Shown piece by piece: positions 59,321-64,000 of a stretch of DNA of 64,000 nt (position 1 is the stretch's first letter; each line of letters begins with the position of its first letter). Below the pieces are notes generated by a model. That model did no database searches and was not told the DNA's origin. It saw only the letters and a list, made by a program, of their open reading frames with translations. Source of the stretch: Sympetrum striolatum (Eukaryota; Arthropoda; Insecta; Odonata; Libellulidae); the NCBI GenBank assembly GCA_947579665.1, contig OX388345.1, positions 61,743,454 to 61,807,453 of the forward strand. The letters run 5' to 3'. The translations under genes and the position numbers were made by a program.

Positions 59321-62300
59321 TGGTAGAAGCTGTTGAAGGATTTAAAAATCAACAGCAGCAATATACCGATCGATAATTGCCTGTAAATAACATCGTAGAT
59401 TGATAATTAGCTTAATTAATTCTCACTTGTTACTTAGATTATAGCATAACAAGGTAAGAAAATAACGAGCCCAATTTTTTGCCCGAGAATAAAATCTTCT
59501 AAAGACAAACAGAAGTGCAAAATTCTCTCATTGATATCAGAATTCTTCATCTTGAAATAAGATCTCAAATATTTACCATGAAATAGAAAATTTCTACATA
59601 AGAAACAGATAAATTTCGTTATTTTGGGAAGCTTTGGACTGCTACTCTTTCCTGCAGACGGAAACTAATTTATAATTCATTTGATTTACGTATCCTTACT
59701 TAAGAAGTATTTTATTCCATTGTTGGTCAATACCGGTCAGTAATAATAAAAAACGCAGAAAAGAAGACTGTTAGAGTATATGTATTTTAATACTGTATCC
59801 CTTATTTCCCTTTTTTGTGAAACTCTCCCAGAAATATCTACTTCGAATAACAATAGTCGAATATAAGAAATACAATATCATTTACTTGTTCTCGATGTAT
59901 GAAAAAGGCTAGGATTATTCGTTCCATAGTTTCCTATGGAAGCTATACTTTGAACAGAAATCAAGATAGTTCTATCTCAAAGGATTTACCCTCCAATAGC
60001 TAACTTTTTGCTCTTTATTTCTCTTCCATGGCTTTCCTCGCTCAAACGGTTTCATAAATTCGGTTTTCTCTGAGAGCCAACTTCCTCGCGCCCTCTCATG
60101 ATTTCGGTAAGTTTGCGGCTCACCGACTTCCAAAGCAGAGCAATATACACACCAATGAGGTTTCCTGTCGGCATCGTGGATTTAGTGATCCCGAGCTCCT
60201 TTCCCTAAACGTTCTCCGATGTTATGTCTAAGCACGCACCACGGCACACCAGAGCTATAAGTCATTCGTCTCCCGTAAATCTTCCAATGCCTGCACACAA
60301 CAGGTTGAGAAGAATCGGTTAATGTGGTGATATCTCCTGCACTAGCTTCGAAGCTATCCAGGTCTAAAAGTTTCTTGGTTTTGCGCCTGATTGGGATCCT
60401 CGGTCATTGAGATTACTAAAATTGAGTGCTCAATTTTCATTTTTTATGCATAAGAATTGCTGCTTTATTGTTATGATACTTATACTAAAATGAAATTTTT
60501 AAGGAAAAAAGGTGTTTGAGGTACAATTAATTGTAATTTATTCACGACATTAGTAAATAGTAACGTTGCTCCAAGTTTGACGCTGTATAAAATTTTGCCA
60601 TTGAGCATGGGAGGTTCAAAAAATTGCAGGAAAAGGTCTATTGCTTCACAATGAAAAGTGGTAAAGCTTGATAACAGGAAATTTTTGAACGCCCCTCGTA
60701 TTTGTGGAAGATAACGCTTATTGCTTACAAGTAAAATGTTTATTGTGGGGCCAAGAACAATCCACGTAGGATTAGTGAGGGAGTCAGCTACAAAAATATA
60801 AATACGACGATGAAAACAATACTAGAGTATAAACAAGAAGATTCCAATGAATTAACTAAAAAAAATCAAATTCATTTAGCTATTTAACTTGTCGACTTGA
60901 AGATCGATCCAAAGCATGAATGATGACGTTGGCTCTGAAATTATATACTGTAGAATCGATTTTTTTCTGTTTGGCGGAAGGTTTGTCTTATCCTAAGTGT
61001 TCAACCATATATTATGAAATATACTGTGCTATGTTATCGATCCTCATTTACATTCCATGGTTTTGTGAAAATACAATGACATCATCATGTTGACATACTT
61101 TTAGTATTCGAACTGATTAATGTACTTTTCATTATTCAGGATTGTGAAGGCAATAAATGGATTAACTATTAATGGATTTTTCACAGAATTGAATATATAA
61201 AAGCAATTCCTAATTCGTCATTTAAAGTATTGTTTCCATTTCAAATTTTCCCCTTATGAGTAAAGAAGCCAAGTTCGACGTAAAGAGAATATCGATCTTC
61301 ACCTCTAAATTTCCCTTGCTCCATGCTTTAGTGAGTAACGTTCCCTTAGTGGAGCAGTCATTGTGTATTTGAGTGCAAGGATGCAATCTAGGTCAATGAT
61401 TTCTGTGCTTAGAAGTTTTAGATGTTAACTGAAAATGTTCAACGCTTTATCGAACGAAAATGTTAACGGTATAGTTTTCATGTAGATTTAAAAATCAAAC
61501 ACATAAAGTACGGTTGTTTCAGTGGCGTTTTGCAACTTGGTTTAAACTTAATAATCCTTTCTAAAACTCGATTATTGTCTGTCGTTACGGTAATTTAATG
61601 TATCTGATTGGGAGTATACCTTTAAGAAATCGATGATAGGAATATTGGTTAAATCGGTTAAGCGTAATAATATTATTACCGAATTCTCGTAACATTTATT
61701 ATGCTTGCTTGAAAATAAAGATATTAATTTTTAACGTTACAATAATAACTCTCTCTTCTAATATCATATAAAGACTTATTAATACTTTGAAATGTATATT
61801 TTGAATGAGATATTTTGTCCATGTTCCGTAAGCTTTTGTATTATAGTTAATTTCTGCTACCTATTAAAAATATTTACGAGATTATGATGTCAGCGTTATA
61901 AATTCAATTCTGAATTCAAAAACTAAATTGAAACTGAAAAAAATTGGATCTATTTACGAAAAATATTTCTCCATCTAAATTCAAGACATCAAGGACACTT
62001 GAATTTTATGTTTTATAAATAAGAAAATTACCACTTCGTTTAATTTTAAATCGCCGAATCGAATCTCGGAATCCTTATTTTTAAGAACTATGATAATTCT
62101 AAAAAGCGTACATCTCTCTGCACCACCTCTTTTCCCTCAATCTCGAATTCACCAATGACAAAAAAGAGTCACTCTAGCTAGATATTGATCTCTGTATGGA
62201 TTTGGGTAGGTTAGGGACCTGGCTCCGACCTTTGAGTCTTTTTTTTTCGTGCTGGTACTTGTTTCGATCGAGGGCTGAATTTCGAAGAGAATTTCGGAAG

Positions 62301-62654
62301 TGCTCCCGAAAGAGTTGATGCCTCGTTAAAGCGGTCCTCTGCCAGCCATTGTTCCTTAGTTGACGTCGGAATACGGTTGCCGGGTAATTATTATGCAACC
62401 GCCATCCGGTTGCGTATGAAAGGGAATCGGATGGAATTAAAAAATAACCGGAAATGGAAATTAGAAAGGGGAAAACGGATGCGTCTTTGGAGGACGAAAA
62501 CATGAGTAGCAGATATTCTGGAAAACACGCTTCATATTGAAATCTCCTTGAGTTCGAGAGGTTGTAGTGATGCTTTACCGCAGCTTCTCAAGGAAGGGAA
62601 GTTCCCTCCTTTATGGGACTGGTTGAGGTTGGAGGAAGAATCTAAGGTTACTGA
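59321..62654. other. intronic, nothing recognised
   Basis: A 109-codon minus-strand frame at 62174-62503 has no recognisable domain. No other feature supported. Confidence 0.35.
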
Positions 62655-62870
62655 GCAGCAAAATGTTATGCTATGTATATTATATTCCATTAATTAAATT
62701 ATACTGTTTGTTTATTGCGAAATACCTCGGAGGCACTCCAAAGTTTTTCAACTTGATAAAGGTTACATTGCAGCAAAATGTAATATTCTGTGGATTCCTG
62801 TAAAATTATACTGTTTGTTTAGTGGAAAATATTACAAAGCACTCCGAGGTATTTTGATATGATAACGTTT
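62655..62870. repeat. direct repeat, period about 107-115 bp
   Basis: GCAGCAAAATGT begins at 62655 and 62770, TATACTGTTTGTTTA-type sequence at 62700 and 62807, and GCACTCC-type sequence follows each. AATACCTCGGAG in the first copy is also echoed inverted by CTCCGAGGTATT in the second. Diverged tandem copies. Confidence 0.65.
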
Positions 62871-62941
62871 CAAGGAAACGTAAATGTTATTTTCAGCATT
62901 GCCTAAAGAAGTAAATGTATAGAATGGATATTTCGGTATAC

Positions 62942-63044
62942 GGGATCATATTAAATAAACTTTCAAAATTCCACAAAATAAATTGTTTGGAATTATGTTA
63001 TTGTTTGTTTTGTGGAATTTTGAAAGTTTATTTAACATGATCCC
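62942..63044. repeat. 37-bp inverted repeat (hairpin)
   Basis: Arms 62942-62978 (starting GGGATCATATTAAATAAACT) and 63008-63044 are reverse complements with one mismatch, around a 29-base spacer. Just downstream of the direct repeats. Fold-back mobile element or hairpin small-RNA precursor are both possible. Confidence 0.88.
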
Positions 63045-64000
63045 AATTCCAGAGTTCCACCAAGTTAAGGCTTCTTCGATTGAATTTATTTCGGTATAAT
63101 TTCACCAAGCTCTAATATTATGTATTGGTTGCTAATATCAACCATAATTTCGTGGATATCCAATGATAAAATAGGTAGGAGGGTATTCTTAATTTGTTCA
63201 CCGTATTTTTTTAAATTTTAATTATCCTATTTTATGTTTAAATTATTATTCACTATAACTTTGAGCTTTTGTAGTCCCACAAATTCAAGTGAACAGCACG
63301 TTTGACCTTAGCGAAAGTGGTCCCGGGTGCGAAATCAGCACAGATATCGAAGCATTTAAAAAAATTATACTGCCCCTTGTTTTGTTATTGGAAACAATTT
63401 TGAGCAAAATTTTGTTTTAAAGGGTAAAATCTAAAATATTGCTTGAAGAATAGCCGATGAACGACACTTCGAACCAATAGAATTGGGACATAGATCGAAA
63501 AATTTCAAGAAACGCCATGATATACGTTATCCCAGATGTATATTCGATCTTATTTACAAATATTACTACCGGAAAACACATCGGTTGCTAAGTGATAGCG
63601 AAAAAGTGAAGGTCTCAGGAGACTAGGAAGAGTTTTCATGTAACAAACGTTATTTTGCCGCATCAGTAACCTTCGAAGTATTCTTCCTGTCTCCGAGGGC
63701 CATCTTCTAACCACTTCCTTGAGATGTGAAATTTTTCCAAAGTTAGTAATTTAATTCGCGGTTTTCATTAAAATATAGGTGGCGTATAGGAAAGATATCG
63801 CTGGCGTAGAAGAGTAGATCAATGTCTTGCGTCACATTTAGAAATAATTTTTTGGAACATAAATAAGTGTAATGGAATGTATTTCTGCCAGAAAAAAACC
63901 TCCCTAATTGGTTGAAAGTAATGAATATACCTCCCATCGAAGTTTTTAATGATTGAATCCCAAATTCATTTAGATATTGAAGATTAAATTGACTTAAATA
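63045..64000. other. window end, nothing recognised
   Basis: No supported coding or RNA signal. A 64-codon minus-strand frame at 63743-63937 looks spurious. Confidence 0.35.

Noticed and set aside
62174..62503. 109-codon minus-strand open frame
   Set aside because: Not family-like. It lies in otherwise non-coding DNA without splice or repeat support.
1..64000. CRISPR array, bacterial operon, viral genome or toxin system
   Set aside because: No regularly spaced repeats, operonic gene packing, phage-like genes or endogenous viral proteins seen. Introns and element types show a eukaryotic nuclear genome.

Overview
The window looks like nuclear DNA of an arthropod, most likely an insect. It is AT-rich and intron-rich. 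It holds two complete conserved eukaryotic genes, the first coding exon of a third, and a varied load of arthropod-type transposable elements. Nothing points to a bacterium, virus or organelle. I cannot name the species.

Layout. (1) 57-7860, plus strand: a complete 12-exon gene for the wybutosine enzyme TYW1 (flavodoxin-like plus radical-SAM domains, 732 residues by my splicing). Its ninth intron carries two old transposon insertions. (2) 8889-9397: a decayed mariner remnant. (3) 11634-12833, minus strand: an apparently single-exon mitochondrial carrier of the SLC25A39/SLC25A40 (Mtm1-like, glutathione carrier) group, convergent with TYW1. (4) 12834-36040: gene-poor DNA with a hAT-type MITE, a 5'-truncated CR1/Jockey-group retrotransposon containing a nested element with a terminal hairpin, a pogo-like MITE, tRNA-derived SINE heads and a tandem duplication. 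(5) 36472-36777, plus strand: first coding exon of a class A GPCR, probably an adenosine receptor, under a GC-richer leader. No second exon is visible, so 36778-64000 is probably intron 1. That stretch contains a Harbinger element, a mariner MITE, a nearly intact full-length I-clade retrotransposon (47016-52836, minus strand), another MITE and several strong inverted repeats.

The two complete genes have unrelated housekeeping roles: tRNA-Phe position-37 modification, and mitochondrial thiol import. I see no operon-like cooperation and no clearly new biological system. The strongest observations concern mobile DNA. There is a full-length I-clade element with an 11-bp target duplication and one in-frame TGA. 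A parent/MITE mariner pair shares its termini. A two-copy hairpin-ended repeat family has one copy whose removal restores the reading frame it interrupts. The carrier also lacks two of the four cysteines I recall as the iron-sulfur sensor in mammalian SLC25A39.
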